Below, piece after piece: positions 27,616 to 36,296 of a stretch of DNA of 64,000 bases. The translations under genes and the position numbers were made by a program. The notes under the pieces are model-generated. The model was not told the origin of the DNA. It did no database searches and saw nothing but the letters and a program-made list of their open reading frames with translations. The number at the start of each line of letters is the position of its first letter. The stretch's first letter is position 1. Source of the DNA: Gemmatimonadota bacterium (GTDB lineage: Bacteria; Gemmatimonadota; Gemmatimonadetes; Gemmatimonadales; Gemmatimonadaceae); contig DAHUXM010000034.1 in NCBI GenBank assembly GCA_027307165.1, positions 310,001 to 374,000 on the forward strand. The letters are read 5' to 3'.

Positions 27616-28583
27616 CGCGCCATCCCACTGTCGGCGAGCTGTTTGAACGGCTCGCCGACCCGCTGCAACTCGATGATCTGGGCGGCGGCGTGGGACTCCA
27701 GCGCCATCTACCGGGACCGGAAATTTCCAGTCCCGGCCTGGCGCTGTCGGGTTACGTCGGACGCTTCGTATCGGATCGGCTTCAGGTGCTCGGCGAGACG
27801 GAGGTGAGTTATCTCAACTCACTCGATGCCGCGCGGCGCGAGGAGATCATCAAGCTCTTCTTCTCCTTTCACCTTCCGGCCGTATTCATCACGAAGGGCC
27901 AGGAGCCGCCTGACGGATTGCGTGAGCGGGCGCGTGACGCCGAAACGGCGCTGATTCGGACGGCGCTATCGACGGCCGAATTCTACAGCGGCGTGAAACC
28001 GGCGCTGGAAGAATTATTTGCTCCGACAACCACACTGCATGGCTCGCTCGCTGACGTTTACGGAGTGGGCCTCTTCTTTACCGGCGCGAGCGGTATCGGA
28101 AAATCGGAGTGCGTGCTGGATCTCGTCGAGCGGGGCCATCGGCTGGTTGCCGACGATATGGTCATCGTATCCCGGCGCGGCCACGACCTGCTCATCGGCC
28201 GCGCGCACGAGATGGCGGCGCACCACATGGAAATTCGGGGCGTCGGACTCATCAACATTCCGTCCATCTTCGGCATTCGCTCGGTGCGGCAGCAGAAGCG
28301 GATTGAAGTTGTGGTGCATCTGGAGACCTGGGACCGCAACGCGCCGGTGGAACGCACCGGCCTCGACGCCTCCACGGCGAGCATCCTGGGGGTCGAGATT
28401 CCCAAGATCACCATACCGCTGAATCCCGGAAAGAACATCACGGTCATAGCGGAGGTGATTGCAATGAACCATCTTCTGCACTACTCCGGAATAAATCCGG
28501 CGGAACAGTTCAACGAGCGCCTGATTCAACGGATGCAGAAGGCATCAGCGATCCGGCGCTACCTGCAGGAGGATGTCGAGTAG
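27612..28583 (+). CDS. hprK: HPr kinase/phosphorylase
   Basis: HprK phosphorylates or dephosphorylates HPr on a regulatory serine in response to ATP, glycolytic intermediates and phosphate. It is 323 residues. The C-terminal catalytic domain has the P-loop GASGIGKS (158-165), the following RGHRLVADD with catalytic His/Asp, and the HprK signature MEIRGVGLINIPSIFG. The N-terminal domain with FHLPAVFITKG matches the hexamer-forming domain. GTG 27612 overlaps the hpf stop. A matching HPr with Ser46 is encoded 2.4 kb downstream. Confidence 0.95.
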   Translation: MTRHPTVGELFERLADPLQLDDLGGGVGLQRHLPGPEISSPGLALSGYVGRFVSDRLQVLGETEVSYLNSLDAARREEIIKLFFSFHLPAVFITKGQEPPDGLRERARDAETALIRTALSTAEFYSGVKPALEELFAPTTTLHGSLADVYGVGLFFTGASGIGKSECVLDLVERGHRLVADDMVIVSRRGHDLLIGRAHEMAAHHMEIRGVGLINIPSIFGIRSVRQQKRIEVVVHLETWDRNAPVERTGLDASTASILGVEIPKITIPLNPGKNITVIAEVIAMNHLLHYSGINPAEQFNERLIQRMQKASAIRRYLQEDVE

Positions 28584-28976
28584 ATGGATCCTGACGTCGC
28601 GCCGCGCGCGATTGTCGCCGGACACGGCGCACTTCCAGGCGGTCTGGTTTCCGCCGTCGAACAGATAACCGGACGCGGCAATGCTCTCATTCCCTTCTCC
28701 AACGTCGGGTTGGGGCGCGCGGAGATCGAGAGCGGGCTGCGCGATCTGCTGGCGTTGCACGGCGTGAACGTGGTGTTTACCGACCTGCCCGGCGGCAGCG
28801 CGACGTTTGCTGCGCGCCGCGTGCAGCATGATACGCCGGGCCTCATCGTCGTAACCGGCGTCAGCCTTGCCGCGCTGATGGACTTCGTCTTCTGTGACGC
28901 GGAGATGCCCGCCGGTGAATCGACTGCACGTGCAGTCGAGAAGGGGCGCGCAGCCATCGCCTCCGTCGCGATCTGA
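28584..28976 (+). CDS. PTS EIIA component, mannose family
   Basis: A 130-residue PTS-IIA (EIIA-Man fold) protein that accepts phosphate from HPr on a histidine. The expected active-site His is residue 14 in IVAGHGALPGG. It starts directly after the hprK stop codon and ends directly before EIIB. As it is separate from EIIB, phosphate must pass through a protein-protein contact, unlike the fused ManX of enteric bacteria. Confidence 0.9.
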   Translation: MDPDVAPRAIVAGHGALPGGLVSAVEQITGRGNALIPFSNVGLGRAEIESGLRDLLALHGVNVVFTDLPGGSATFAARRVQHDTPGLIVVTGVSLAALMDFVFCDAEMPAGESTARAVEKGRAAIASVAI

Positions 28977-29468
28977 ATGCCGATAGCGCTCTACCGAATC
29001 GACGACCGATTGATACACGGACAGGTCGTCGTTGGCTGGGGGCAGCCACTGGATCTCGGCTTCATCCTTCTGGTCGACGATGCGGTCGCAGAATCCGACT
29101 GGGAGCAGGAGCTCTACCGCCTCGGTGTTCCGCCGAGCATGGACGTGTATTTCGCGTCGACGAGCGAAGCGGCGCGCGAGATCGCGAAATACGCGTCAGA
29201 TCGGCGCACAGGAATGGTGCTCACGGGAACTGTGGAAGCGATGTTGCAGCTTGCGCGCACGGCGGTGCTGCCGATCAAAGCGGTGAACGTTGGCGGCATT
29301 CATCACCGTGAGGATCGCACGCAGAAGATGCGCTACGTGTTCCTCACGAAAGGCGAAGAGCAGGATCTGCGCAGCATGGCCGAGCTGGGCGTGGTCGTCA
29401 CTGCGCAGGACGTTCCGTCCGCGCCCAGTCACTCGCTGGAAGAGTTGCTACTCGGATGCATGACGTGA
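28977..29468 (+). CDS. PTS EIIB component, mannose/sorbose family
   Basis: A 163-residue cytoplasmic EIIB that passes phosphate from EIIA to the incoming sugar. The active-site histidine is in the canonical RIDDRLIHGQV (His15). The conserved NVGGIHHREDRTQ segment is typical of the sorbose/mannose family. It overlaps EIIC by 13 bases. The transported sugar cannot be decided by sequence inspection; mannose, glucose, fructose, sorbose and amino sugars are all known for this family. Confidence 0.94.
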   Translation: MPIALYRIDDRLIHGQVVVGWGQPLDLGFILLVDDAVAESDWEQELYRLGVPPSMDVYFASTSEAAREIAKYASDRRTGMVLTGTVEAMLQLARTAVLPIKAVNVGGIHHREDRTQKMRYVFLTKGEEQDLRSMAELGVVVTAQDVPSAPSHSLEELLLGCMT

Positions 29469-30160
29469 CAGTCGAATCCATCCTCTTCAGCATAGTGCCG
29501 GTATCGCTGCTGGGAGCTGTGACCGGGTTGGACATGGTGAGCTTTCCGCAGATGATGTTGTCGCGCCCTCTCGTATCAGCCACGCTTGGCGGCGCGTTCG
29601 TCGGGCGGCCGGCGGCCGGACTCCTGATCGGTGCGGTGCTCGAGCTGATCGCGCTCGAGACCCTCCCATTCGGCGCATCGCGTTACGCGGAGTGGGGAAC
29701 TGCCGGTGTCGTGGGTGGAGTGGTGATGGCGGGCCAGCCGGCAGGCGCGGCGGGCGCGCTTCCCGTCGCGATGTTCACGGCGCTCGCGACCGCGGTCTTC
29801 AGCAGCCGAAGCATGGTGTGGGTCCGTACCTGGAATGCCCATCAGGCGCGCCGGCTGCGTACGGCGATCGATGCCGGCTCGCCAGCGGCCGTTGACAATC
29901 TGCAATTGCGCGGCCTCACGATGGATCTGGTGCGCGGCTTCGTCGTGACGTTCGTCGCGCTCATCGTGCTGTTTCCGCTGTCGGAAGAGATCGTCGCGAT
30001 CTGGGGCGTCGATGCGATTCATTCCCGCGCTGTCGTGACAGCGCTCGCGGCCACCGTGGCCGCCGGCGCGATCTGGACGCTCACGCACCGCGCGGCGCGA
30101 GCGGGTTGGCTCTTCGTGCTCGGGCTTGGTGCCGGCACCGCACTGTTGCTGCTGCAATGA
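29456..30160 (+). CDS. PTS EIIC component, mannose/sorbose family
   Basis: A 234-residue membrane subunit forming the sugar channel with EIID. Early segments ARE typical of the family: GLDMVSFPQMMLSRPLVSATLGG and the AGLLIGAVLELIALETLPFGAS stretch. Several hydrophobic helices run to the C-terminus. It is slightly shorter than enteric ManY. Start ATG 29456; its stop overlaps the EIID start as ATGA, consistent with stoichiometric production of the IIC-IID pair. Confidence 0.92.
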   Translation: MHDVTVESILFSIVPVSLLGAVTGLDMVSFPQMMLSRPLVSATLGGAFVGRPAAGLLIGAVLELIALETLPFGASRYAEWGTAGVVGGVVMAGQPAGAAGALPVAMFTALATAVFSSRSMVWVRTWNAHQARRLRTAIDAGSPAAVDNLQLRGLTMDLVRGFVVTFVALIVLFPLSEEIVAIWGVDAIHSRAVVTALAATVAAGAIWTLTHRAARAGWLFVLGLGAGTALLLLQ

Positions 30161-30942
30161 CGGCACCACAGCTGCACAAATGGGCGCGTCGCGATCCCGG
30201 GACTCCGGCGCCGGTCGGGAAGGCGGCCATCGCCGCGGCGTTCATCCGGCTGTTCGCAGTGCAGGGGTCGTGGAACTACGAGACGATGCTCGGCAACGGG
30301 ATCGCGTTCAGCATGAAACCGTTGCTCAAGGATCTGCCCGAAGATCGATACCACTCCGCGATGGCCCGCCAGGCGCGCTACTTCAACGCGCATCCGTACC
30401 TCGCAGGCGTGGCCGTGGGATCGCTGGCGCGGGCGGAGCTGGATGGCGAAAACCCCGCCCGCATCGAGCGATTCCGAACCGCTCTCTGCGGTCCCCTTGG
30501 CAGCGTCGGCGACCAGCTCGTCTGGGCCGGCTGGCTCCCGCTGTGCTCGCTCATTGCTCTGACAACGTTCGCGCTCGGAGCGGGCCCGCTGGCGGTGGTG
30601 TGTATCTTTCTTGGCGTCTACAATGTTGGCCATGTCGCGCTGAGGGCGTGGGGGCTTCGGGTCGGGCTCAGAAGCGGAATGCGTGTTGCGCCCGCGCTTG
30701 CCAATCCGGTTTTCAGAGAGTGGCCCGCCGCGCTGGCACGAATTTCGGCGGTGCTTGCGGGACTGATCCTGCCACTCGCACTGCAGCGCATCATTGGACC
30801 CGGACGCGTTCTAGCCGGTGGTGTTGCAGTCGTCGCGGTGATCGGCGCCGTCATTCTTGCTCGTTTCGGCGCGCGTGCAACGGGTTGGCGCGCCGCGCTC
30901 GGAGTGCTGGCGATCTTTGTCCTCTACTCGGTGGCACGTTGA
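30157..30942 (+). CDS. PTS EIID component, mannose/sorbose family
   Basis: The second membrane subunit of the transporter, 261 residues. Family hallmarks are FIRLFAVQGSWNYETMLGNG near the N-terminus, ARQARYFNAHPYLAGVAVG, and the cytoplasmic loop FRTALCGPLGSVGDQLVWAG. Hydrophobic helices follow. ATG 30157 overlaps the EIIC stop, and its own stop overlaps the HPr start, so transporter and phosphocarrier are coupled. Confidence 0.93.
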   Translation: MTAPQLHKWARRDPGTPAPVGKAAIAAAFIRLFAVQGSWNYETMLGNGIAFSMKPLLKDLPEDRYHSAMARQARYFNAHPYLAGVAVGSLARAELDGENPARIERFRTALCGPLGSVGDQLVWAGWLPLCSLIALTTFALGAGPLAVVCIFLGVYNVGHVALRAWGLRVGLRSGMRVAPALANPVFREWPAALARISAVLAGLILPLALQRIIGPGRVLAGGVAVVAVIGAVILARFGARATGWRAALGVLAIFVLYSVAR

Positions 30943-31208
30943 TGGCGGAGCGAACGGTTACGATCGTGAACAAGAACGGAGTCCACGCGCGACCTGCCGC
31001 CGAGATCGTCAAGACGGCCGGGAAGTTCGCCAGCAATGTTACAATCGTACGCGACGATCTCGAGGTGAACGGCAAGAGCATCATGGGAGTGATGATGCTG
31101 GCCGCAGAGTGCGGTTCCGAGATAATTCTGCGCGCCACGGGACCGGATGCGGATGCCGCGATCGATGCGCTGGCGGAACTCGTGGCGACAAAGTTCGGGG
31201 AACGGTAG
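30942..31208 (+). CDS. ptsH: Phosphocarrier protein HPr
   Basis: An 88-residue HPr that carries phosphate from enzyme I to EIIA. The catalytic His15 is in NKNGVHARPAA, and the regulatory Ser46 is in NGKSIMGVMML, the site recognised by HPr kinase, which is encoded upstream. Both phosphorylation sites are therefore intact. ATG 30942 overlaps the EIID TGA, and enzyme I begins directly after its stop. Confidence 0.96.
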   Translation: MAERTVTIVNKNGVHARPAAEIVKTAGKFASNVTIVRDDLEVNGKSIMGVMMLAAECGSEIILRATGPDADAAIDALAELVATKFGER

Positions 31209-33011
31209 GTGCCTCGCGCAATCGTCGGTCTGCCGGCCTCTCCAGGGATCGTCGTAGGACCGGTACATCTTCTCCGCTGGGAAGTACCACAGGTGCGGCA
31301 GCGCATCATCGCGGACGAGCAGGTCGGTCCCGAAATCGCTCGATTCGAAGACGTGGTCGCGCGGGCGCGGACGCGTCTTGGCCAGATCCGGGACCGCGTC
31401 AGCGCTCACGCGGGCGAGGAGGAGGCTGCCATCTTCGATGTGCAGCTGGCGATGCTCGACGACGTCGAACTGCTGGACAACGTGCGCGCTCTGATTCATC
31501 AGAATCTCGGAGCGGAGAAGGCATTCGACCTCGTCATGGCGGACTGGCGGCAGAGCTTTGCGCGACACACCCATCAGATGCTGCGCGAGCGCGTCGCCGA
31601 CCTCACCGACGTGCACATCCGCGTGTTGTCGATGCTGCTCGGTCTTGCGGATCGCGATCCGGTGGATCTCCCGAAGGGCTCCAATGCGATACTAGTCACG
31701 CACGACCTGACCCCCAGCCTCACCGTGCAACTGGATCGCGACGCGATAGCCGCGATCGCGACCGACGCCGGTACGCGAACCTCGCACGTTGCAATTCTCG
31801 CGCGGTCTCTGGGTCTCCCCGCGGTTGTTGGCCTGCGCGATGCCACAACCCAGTTGCATCCCGGAGATCGCGTAATTCTCGACGGCTCGCTGGGCGTCGT
31901 TGTTCCGAATCCAACCGAAGCTCAGATTGCGGCGTACGCGGAGCGTGCGGTGAGGGATGCATCGGATGACGCGGCGATGCGCGCGATCGCGAGCGCGGAA
32001 CCGGTCACTCTGGATGGAGTGCGAATCATACTGCGCGCGAACGTCGACCTGCCGGACGAGGCGGCCGCCGCTGCCGGGAGTGGTGCGGAAGGTGTGGGTC
32101 TGATGCGCACCGAATTCCTCGCCGTCGGTCGCGCAACGATGCCGGACGAGGAAGAGCAGTTCCGCGCGTATCAGGGCGTCGTGTGCGCATTCGGAAACCA
32201 TCCCGTCGTCATTCGTACATTCGATGTGGGCGGTGACAAGCTGCCGATTCGTGGATATGCGAGCGAGGCGAATCCATTCCTTGGCTGGCGCGCGATTCGT
32301 GTCTGTCTGGACGAGCCGGAGCTGTTCAAGACTCAGCTGCGTGCGCTATTGCGAGCAGCGATGTTCGGCGACGTGCGCATCATGCTGCCGTTGATCGTCA
32401 CGCTGGATGAAGTGCGCGCCGCGCGGCGGCTGCTCAGGGAAGCATCCGATGAGCTCACCGCGCGCGGTGTGGAGCATCGCAGCGACGTACCGCTGGGCGT
32501 GATGGTGGAGACTCCGGCCGCGGCGATCGGCGCTGACATCCTGGCACCCGAAGTCGCGTTCTTCAGCATCGGTACGAACGATCTCGTTCAGTACACGCTC
32601 GCCGTCGATCGCGGCAACGTGAATCTGGCCGCGCGCTTCACGCCGCTGCACCCCTCGGTGCTGAGGCTGATCCGGCGTACGGTGCAGGCCGGCACTGCCG
32701 CGGGACTGGAAGTGGCTGTCTGCGGCGAAATGGCATCGCAGCCTCTGATGGCCTTTGCGCTCATCGGGCTGGGGGTTCGCCAGTTGAGCGTGGGCGCACA
32801 GTCGGTCGCGCTCGTCAAACGGGTCATCCGCGGGATAAGCGTGGACGTGGCCCGGGCGGCGGCTGACTCGGCGATGCTCGCCGGTACCGCCGAGGAAGTG
32901 GAGCAGGTACTCCGCGGCGCGGTTCGGTCCGCCTTTGGGGATGCCCCGTTTCTGCGGTACGGATTGCCCGTCAAGGGTGATCTGGATATGTTTGGAGACG
33001 CCGGCGCTTGA
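31209..33011 (+). CDS. ptsI: Phosphoenolpyruvate-protein phosphotransferase (PTS enzyme I)
   Basis: Enzyme I takes phosphate from PEP and passes it to HPr. It is 600 residues. The HPr-binding helical domain is followed by the swivelling domain with active-site His193 in DAGTRTSHVAILARSLGLPA. The C-terminal PEP-binding barrel has EGVGLMRTEFL, the LPLIVTLDEVRAARRLL stretch, and the FFSIGTNDLVQYTLAVDRGN signature; the catalytic Cys lies in VAVCGEMAS. GTG 31209. It is the last PTS gene before metK. Confidence 0.96.
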   Translation: MPRAIVGLPASPGIVVGPVHLLRWEVPQVRQRIIADEQVGPEIARFEDVVARARTRLGQIRDRVSAHAGEEEAAIFDVQLAMLDDVELLDNVRALIHQNLGAEKAFDLVMADWRQSFARHTHQMLRERVADLTDVHIRVLSMLLGLADRDPVDLPKGSNAILVTHDLTPSLTVQLDRDAIAAIATDAGTRTSHVAILARSLGLPAVVGLRDATTQLHPGDRVILDGSLGVVVPNPTEAQIAAYAERAVRDASDDAAMRAIASAEPVTLDGVRIILRANVDLPDEAAAAAGSGAEGVGLMRTEFLAVGRATMPDEEEQFRAYQGVVCAFGNHPVVIRTFDVGGDKLPIRGYASEANPFLGWRAIRVCLDEPELFKTQLRALLRAAMFGDVRIMLPLIVTLDEVRAARRLLREASDELTARGVEHRSDVPLGVMVETPAAAIGADILAPEVAFFSIGTNDLVQYTLAVDRGNVNLAARFTPLHPSVLRLIRRTVQAGTAAGLEVAVCGEMASQPLMAFALIGLGVRQLSVGAQSVALVKRVIRGISVDVARAAADSAMLAGTAEEVEQVLRGAVRSAFGDAPFLRYGLPVKGDLDMFGDAGA

Positions 33012-33105
33012 TCCATCCGTTCATCCGGCTTGACGGAAATAGTCGGCCTTCCCGCCCATCGGGCTGGTAGCAGGTCATCCCCGTCTCGCCCCTATCAATG
33101 ATATT

Positions 33106-34275
33106 GTGTCCGAACGCCATCTTTTCACGTCCGAATCCGTCACCGAAGGCCACCCCGACAAGATCGCCGATCAGATTTCCGACGCGATCCTGGATGCGAT
33201 CCTCACCGATGATGCCACCGCGCGCGTAGCGTGCGAGACACTTGTGACGACTGGTCTTGCGGTTGTCGCGGGCGAGATCACGACCGACACGTACGTGCCA
33301 GTGCCGGACATCGTCCGCGAGACCATCGCGCGCATCGGCTACACTGACGCGACGTTCGGCTTCGACTGCAATACGTGCGCGGTCATGAGCACGATCGACC
33401 GTCAGTCGCCGGATATCGCGCAGGGTGTCGATACGGGTGGCGCTGGCGATCAGGGAATGATGTTCGGCTACGCCAGCGACGAAACGCCGGAGTTGATGCC
33501 GCTTCCCATCCAGCTCGCGCACCGCATCACGCACGCGCTTGCGGACTACCGTCGCGCTGGCGGAAAGAAGTGGCTGCGTCCGGATGGCAAGGCGCAGGTA
33601 ACGGTCGTGTACGAAGATCACATCCCCGTGGCAGTCGACACGGTGGTCGTGTCGACGCAGCACAGCGACGACATATCGACGCGTCGCCTGCGCCAGGCGA
33701 TCATGTCGGAGGTGATCGAGCCGAACATCCCTAAGGAGATGCGCGGGCGCGGCATCAAGTATCACATCAATCCAACAGGTCGCTTCGTGATCGGCGGCCC
33801 GCAGGGCGACGCCGGTCTCACGGGACGCAAGATCATCGTGGATACCTACGGCGGAATGGGCCGGCACGGCGGCGGTGCGTTCTCGGGCAAGGATCCGTCC
33901 AAGGTCGATCGGTCAGCGTGCTACGCTGCCCGCTGGGTTGCAAAGAACGTCGTCGCCGCAAAGCTGGCGCGGCGGTGCGAGGTGCAGCTTGCGTACGCGA
34001 TCGGCGTTGCGCGGCCGGTGTCGGTGGCGATCGACACGTTCGGGACGGGCACTGTGCCTGATTCCGCGATCACTCGCGCAGTGAGCGAGGTTTTCGACCT
34101 CACACCGCGTGGGATCATCACTGCGCTGGATCTGCGCAAGCCGATCTACACCCCGACGGCATCGTACGGTCACTTTGGCCGGACGCCCGAAAAGATCGGA
34201 CGCGGACGGAACGCTGCCACGTTGTTCACGTGGGAGCGTACGGATCGCGCGGCGGCGTTGAAGAAGGCAGTCTAG
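33106..34275 (+). CDS. metK: S-adenosylmethionine synthetase
   Basis: MetK makes SAM from methionine and ATP. It is 389 residues. The ATP-binding [20 protein letters not shown], the hexapeptide GAGDQG within [17 protein letters not shown], and the P-loop-like [17 protein letters not shown] are all present. The GTG start at 33106 puts the first motif at residue 7. The 94 bases separating it from ptsI show no SAM riboswitch that could be recognised by eye. SAM demand in this window includes miaB and the methyltransferase at 60 kb. Confidence 0.97.
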   Translation: MSERHLFTSESVTEGHPDKIADQISDAILDAILTDDATARVACETLVTTGLAVVAGEITTDTYVPVPDIVRETIARIGYTDATFGFDCNTCAVMSTIDRQSPDIAQGVDTGGAGDQGMMFGYASDETPELMPLPIQLAHRITHALADYRRAGGKKWLRPDGKAQVTVVYEDHIPVAVDTVVVSTQHSDDISTRRLRQAIMSEVIEPNIPKEMRGRGIKYHINPTGRFVIGGPQGDAGLTGRKIIVDTYGGMGRHGGGAFSGKDPSKVDRSACYAARWVAKNVVAAKLARRCEVQLAYAIGVARPVSVAIDTFGTGTVPDSAITRAVSEVFDLTPRGIITALDLRKPIYTPTASYGHFGRTPEKIGRGRNAATLFTWERTDRAAALKKAV

Positions 34276-34338
34276 GGAAAGCCGGGTCATGAGGCGGCGA
34301 GCCCGGCGAGCCATTCAGGGACGCCGGGCTCGTGAAGA

Positions 34339-34446
34339 CTCGTCATTCCCGCGAAAGCGGGAATCCATCTGCTGCCGACCCGCATGGTGCCGCGATCAGG
34401 TCCAAGAATCGATAACATGGATTCCCGCTTTCGCGGGAATGACGAG
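34339..34446. repeat. Nested palindromic repeat with perfect 30-base inverted arms
   Basis: Two perfect 30-base inverted arms (34339-34368 and 34417-34446) flank about 48 bases. Each arm itself contains the hairpin ATTCCCGCGAAAGCGGGAAT. This core sequence is a widely dispersed REP-like hairpin in many bacterial genomes. Its place after metK suggests it could also act in transcript ending or mRNA stability. No gene was recognised between metK and 34526. Confidence 0.85.
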
Positions 34447-34525
34447 CTGGGTCCAGAATTCGCAGGGGTGACAATTGCACGGCGAGGACGACGCGGCGCC
34501 GGTTCCCGGCCATTATCTTCCAGCC

Positions 34526-35044
34526 ATGGCACTGCTCGAAGTCGAGGTGATGCGCCTCGGGCTGGATCGTACTTCCAATGCATACGTCGTGATCCTCCGG
34601 GAGAAGGGCGGCGAGCGGCTGTTGCCGATCTGGATAGGCCAGCCTGAAGCGGAGTCGATCGTGATCGAGATGCATCAGATGCATCGCGAGCGGCCGCTCA
34701 CACACGATCTGTGCAAGAACATCATCACGCAGCTGGGTGCGACTCTGATGCGCGTGAGCGTGACACGCATAGTCGCGCGCACTTACCACGCCGAGCTGCA
34801 ACTTGCCAGTCGCGATGGAAGCGTCGTGGTGGACGCGCGGCCGTCCGATGGTATCGCGCTCGCCCTGCGATTCAACGCGCCGATTTTCGTGAGTGACGAT
34901 CTGCTCACCACGGCAGTGCTGGATGAATCGGAGACGATTGCGGAGCTCCAGGTCGATCCGGAATTCAGGCCTATGTCGCCGGAGCAGCTCAAGGCATATC
35001 TCGAAAACCTCAGGCCGGAAGATTTTGGCAAGTTCCGGCTCTAG
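34526..35044 (+). CDS. Bifunctional nuclease (BFN/DUF151) family protein
   Basis: A 172-residue protein of the DUF151 family, a member of which was described as a bifunctional DNase/RNase. Visible features are the N-terminal ALLEVEVMRLGLDRTSNAYVVILRE strand pair, LPIWIGQPEAESI, and the strongly conserved VDARPSDGIALALRF. ATG 34526 gives a full-length domain with no excess; upstream TTG starts are possible. Whether this protein has nuclease activity cannot be judged from sequence. The following gene starts inside its 3' end. Confidence 0.88.
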   Translation: MALLEVEVMRLGLDRTSNAYVVILREKGGERLLPIWIGQPEAESIVIEMHQMHRERPLTHDLCKNIITQLGATLMRVSVTRIVARTYHAELQLASRDGSVVVDARPSDGIALALRFNAPIFVSDDLLTTAVLDESETIAELQVDPEFRPMSPEQLKAYLENLRPEDFGKFRL

Positions 35045-35990
35045 GATCCTCAGCGCGCTTTTCGCGCTAACGTTTGCGGCAGTGTGCGGCGCTCAGGAAA
35101 GCTCGAGCGTTTCTGGCCGCGTCGTCAAGCCGGGCGGTGATTCCGTCGTTGCGGTGGGCGGCGCGTGGGTCACGCTGCATCGCGTCGGCACCGATCACGC
35201 CGGCCCGGTGGATTCCACGCACACCAACGGATCGGGTCATTACTCGTTCAGGTACAAGCGCACCGGCGCCACGGATGCGATCTACTTTGTATCCTCGTCG
35301 CACGACGGTGTCGCGTATTTTTCGCACCCGCTGAATGCAGGCGACGAAAGCGGGGACGACGCGGAGATAGTCGTGTTCGACACGACTTCGCACCGCGTGC
35401 CGATGACGATCCGTGGGCGCCACCTCATAGTGAGTCGCGCAGCACCCGATGGTTTGCGTACCGTCACCGAAGTGTTCGAGCTCTCCAACGATACGTCGGT
35501 AACGCGTGTGGCGCCGAACGAGTCGGACGCAGGCGCAGTATGGTCGTCGGGACTTCCGTCTGGGGCAGGTACGCCGGTGGTGGCGGACGGCGACATTCCA
35601 GCAGCGGCGGTACGCTTCGCAAATTCGCGCGCTCTCGTGTACGCGCCGTTTGCACCCGGCATGAAGCAGCTGGCATTTCACTACGATCTGCCGGCGGATG
35701 CATTCCCGCTCAAGATTCCGTTCGAGCAGAGTGCAGTCGTGTTCGAGGTTCTCGTCGAGGATTCGACGGGTGTCGCGACCGGTGCGCGACTGGCCGCAGT
35801 CGCTCCAGTCGCGATCGAGGGTCATGTATTCCGGCGATATCTCGCGTCGGACGTTCCGGCAAATTCGGTCGCGGTCGTGAACGTTCCCGAGGTGAAACAG
35901 CCACCGGCGCTCCTGTTCGTTGCCGGACTGACGCTCCTGATCGGAGGCGCAATGACGGTGACGCTTGCGCGCGCGCTCAGGCGCAGGTAG
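35025..35990 (+). CDS. Secreted membrane-anchored protein with transthyretin-like domain
   Basis: About 321 residues, unknown function. A signal peptide (RILSALFALTFAAVCGAQ) precedes a domain whose opening SVSGRVVKPGG...VTLHRVG and later NGSGHYSFRYKR resemble carboxypeptidase-regulatory/transthyretin-like folds. A C-terminal membrane helix (ALLFVAGLTLLIGGAMTVTLA) is followed by a basic tail, so the bulk should face the periplasm. No ATG or GTG precedes the signal peptide in frame; TTG 35025, inside the nuclease-like gene, is the best start. It is followed by the cobalamin riboswitch. Confidence 0.72.
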   Translation: MASSGSRILSALFALTFAAVCGAQESSSVSGRVVKPGGDSVVAVGGAWVTLHRVGTDHAGPVDSTHTNGSGHYSFRYKRTGATDAIYFVSSSHDGVAYFSHPLNAGDESGDDAEIVVFDTTSHRVPMTIRGRHLIVSRAAPDGLRTVTEVFELSNDTSVTRVAPNESDAGAVWSSGLPSGAGTPVVADGDIPAAAVRFANSRALVYAPFAPGMKQLAFHYDLPADAFPLKIPFEQSAVVFEVLVEDSTGVATGARLAAVAPVAIEGHVFRRYLASDVPANSVAVVNVPEVKQPPALLFVAGLTLLIGGAMTVTLARALRRR

Positions 35991-36010
35991 CTTCACCACA
36001 TAATTGATTT

Positions 36011-36158
36011 TCGCGGTCGGGGGACACGGAAGCCGGTGAAATGCCGGCGCGGCCCCGCCACTGTAACGGGCAGTAAGCGTATCTGAGGTCCCACTGGCTG
36101 AGCTGGCCGGGAAGGGAGATGCGACGGCCCGGAGCCAGGAGACGACCTTCGTCCGCGC
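36011..36158 (+). ncRNA. Cobalamin (B12) riboswitch
   Basis: The adenosylcobalamin/cobalamin aptamer is recognisable by its conserved blocks in order: GCCGGTGAAATGCCGG (P3 region), CCGCCACTGTAACGGG at 36055-36070, the CCACTGG block, CCGGGAAGGG, and the B12 box AGCCAGGAGAC at 36133-36143. It precedes btuF-btuC-btuD-btuB, as expected for repression of B12 uptake when cobalamin is plentiful. End points are approximate. Confidence 0.95.
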
Positions 36159-36231
36159 CACATCTTACAGACCCTCGGGGGAGGGCTGGTGGCGTTGTAC
36201 GTCGTCGCCTGTCGATCTCGTACATACGTTG

Positions 36232-36262
36232 CGGGCTTCCTTCGAAAAAGGATGCCCGTTTT
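36232..36262 (+). terminator. Candidate riboswitch-controlled intrinsic terminator
   Basis: Downstream of the B12 box, an 11-base stem with one mismatch (CGGGCTTCCTT / AAGGATGCCCG) is followed by TTTT. This fits the expression platform of a cobalamin riboswitch that stops transcription when ligand is bound. The T-tract is short, so the strength is uncertain. The stem contains the ATG at 36252, one possible btuF start. Confidence 0.6.
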
Positions 36263-36296
36263 GCGTTTCAGGACCGTCAGTCTCGGCGCGACAGTG

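Noticed and set aside
33012-33105. Possible SAM riboswitch upstream of metK
   Set aside because: None of the conserved SAM-I, SAM-II or SAM-IV blocks could be matched by eye; a covariance-model search would be needed to revisit this.
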